The position numbers and the translations under genes were made by a program. 64,000 nt of DNA from AR5 sp041497115 (GTDB lineage Bacteria; Methylomirabilota; Methylomirabilia; Rokubacteriales; CSP1-6), in assembly GCA_041497115.1 (NCBI GenBank), contig JBGQFW010000003.1:49444-113443 (forward strand), read 5' to 3'. The notes below the pieces were generated by a model. It searched no databases. It saw only the letters and a list, made by a program, of their open reading frames with translations, and had not been told where the DNA came from. This document shows positions 63,934 through 64,000 of this stretch, in pieces; positions within the stretch are counted from its first letter, which is position 1; every line of letters starts with the position of its first letter.

Positions 63934-64000
63934 GTGAAGGTGGGCGGGAGCCCGTATGTACCTCGGTCTCGCAAGACCGTCTCTGAGCTCGGTGCCCCGC
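63934..64000 (+). CDS. Start of a further gene, cut by window edge
   Basis: From GTG 63934 an open frame of 22 codons (VKVGGSPYVPRSRKTVSELG then AP) runs off the window. TAGGCT (63921-63926) ends 7 nt before the GTG, the leaderless-type spacing seen elsewhere here. The peptide is too short to assign. Confidence 0.35.
   Translation, partial: MKVGGSPYVPRSRKTVSELGAP

Overview
The window is very GC-rich, densely packed bacterial chromosome. Genes often overlap by 4 nt (ATGA or GTGA), GTG starts are common, and no gene-free stretch exceeds about 250 bp. Two molybdenum hydroxylase clusters, a complete Liv-type ABC transporter, thiolase plus DUF35, a sigma-54 activator, HD-GYP, TatA/B-type and LexA genes, and many single-gene -10 boxes lying 6-8 nt before start codons fit an uncultivated soil or subsurface lineage such as Candidatus Rokubacteria (Methylomirabilota). 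That placement is inferred from gene content and style; no rRNA or marker phylogeny was available.

Layout. 1-3.8 kb: amidase and GAF genes diverge from a two-subunit molybdenum hydroxylase that lacks an FAD subunit. 4-7.7 kb: a 5'-truncated enoyl-CoA hydratase, then five genes each overlapping the next by 4 nt (hypothetical, pyroglutamyl peptidase, MFS, HAD, 43-aa membrane peptide). 7.7-11.2 kb: RRM protein, a small membrane protein interrupted by an in-frame UGA with a SECIS-like hairpin, a coiled-coil protein and a proline-rich protein. 11.5-23.5 kb: one 4000-residue exported protein (seven SBBP repeats, then 27 Calx-beta repeats). 23.5-27.7 kb: DUF420, PhzF, nicotinamidase, methyltransferase, glycosyltransferase, second RRM protein. 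27.7-33.4 kb: DedA, an NtrB/NtrC-like pair, glycogen-synthase-like GT4, HAD-IIA, and a 151-bp inverted-repeat element.

33.4-38.5 kb: TPR membrane protein, a TatA/B-like protein with a zinc-binding tail, lexA with a palindromic operator, a small membrane ORF, and a GAF/HD-GYP protein. 38.6-44.1 kb: ATP-dependent DNA ligase, unknown protein, KaiC-like ATPase, amidohydrolase, tRNA nucleotidyltransferase-like protein. 44.2-46.4 kb: family 5 solute-binding protein, tRNA-Gly(CCC), type IV pilin-like protein. 46.5-55.7 kb: a metallo-beta-lactamase-fold protein, a complete three-subunit molybdenum hydroxylase and a complete branched-chain amino-acid-type ABC transporter (HMKGF), probably one uptake-and-oxidation unit. 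55.7-64 kb: a multi-GAF hybrid kinase, DUF35/thiolase pair, two membrane-anchored unknowns, an enolase-superfamily enzyme, and the start of a further gene.

The observations I rate highest are the UGA-interrupted ORF with its hairpin, the recurrent leaderless-type promoters, the TatA/B plus zinc-site fusion, the small ORF after lexA, and a short repeat that has become coding sequence in the second hydroxylase operon.
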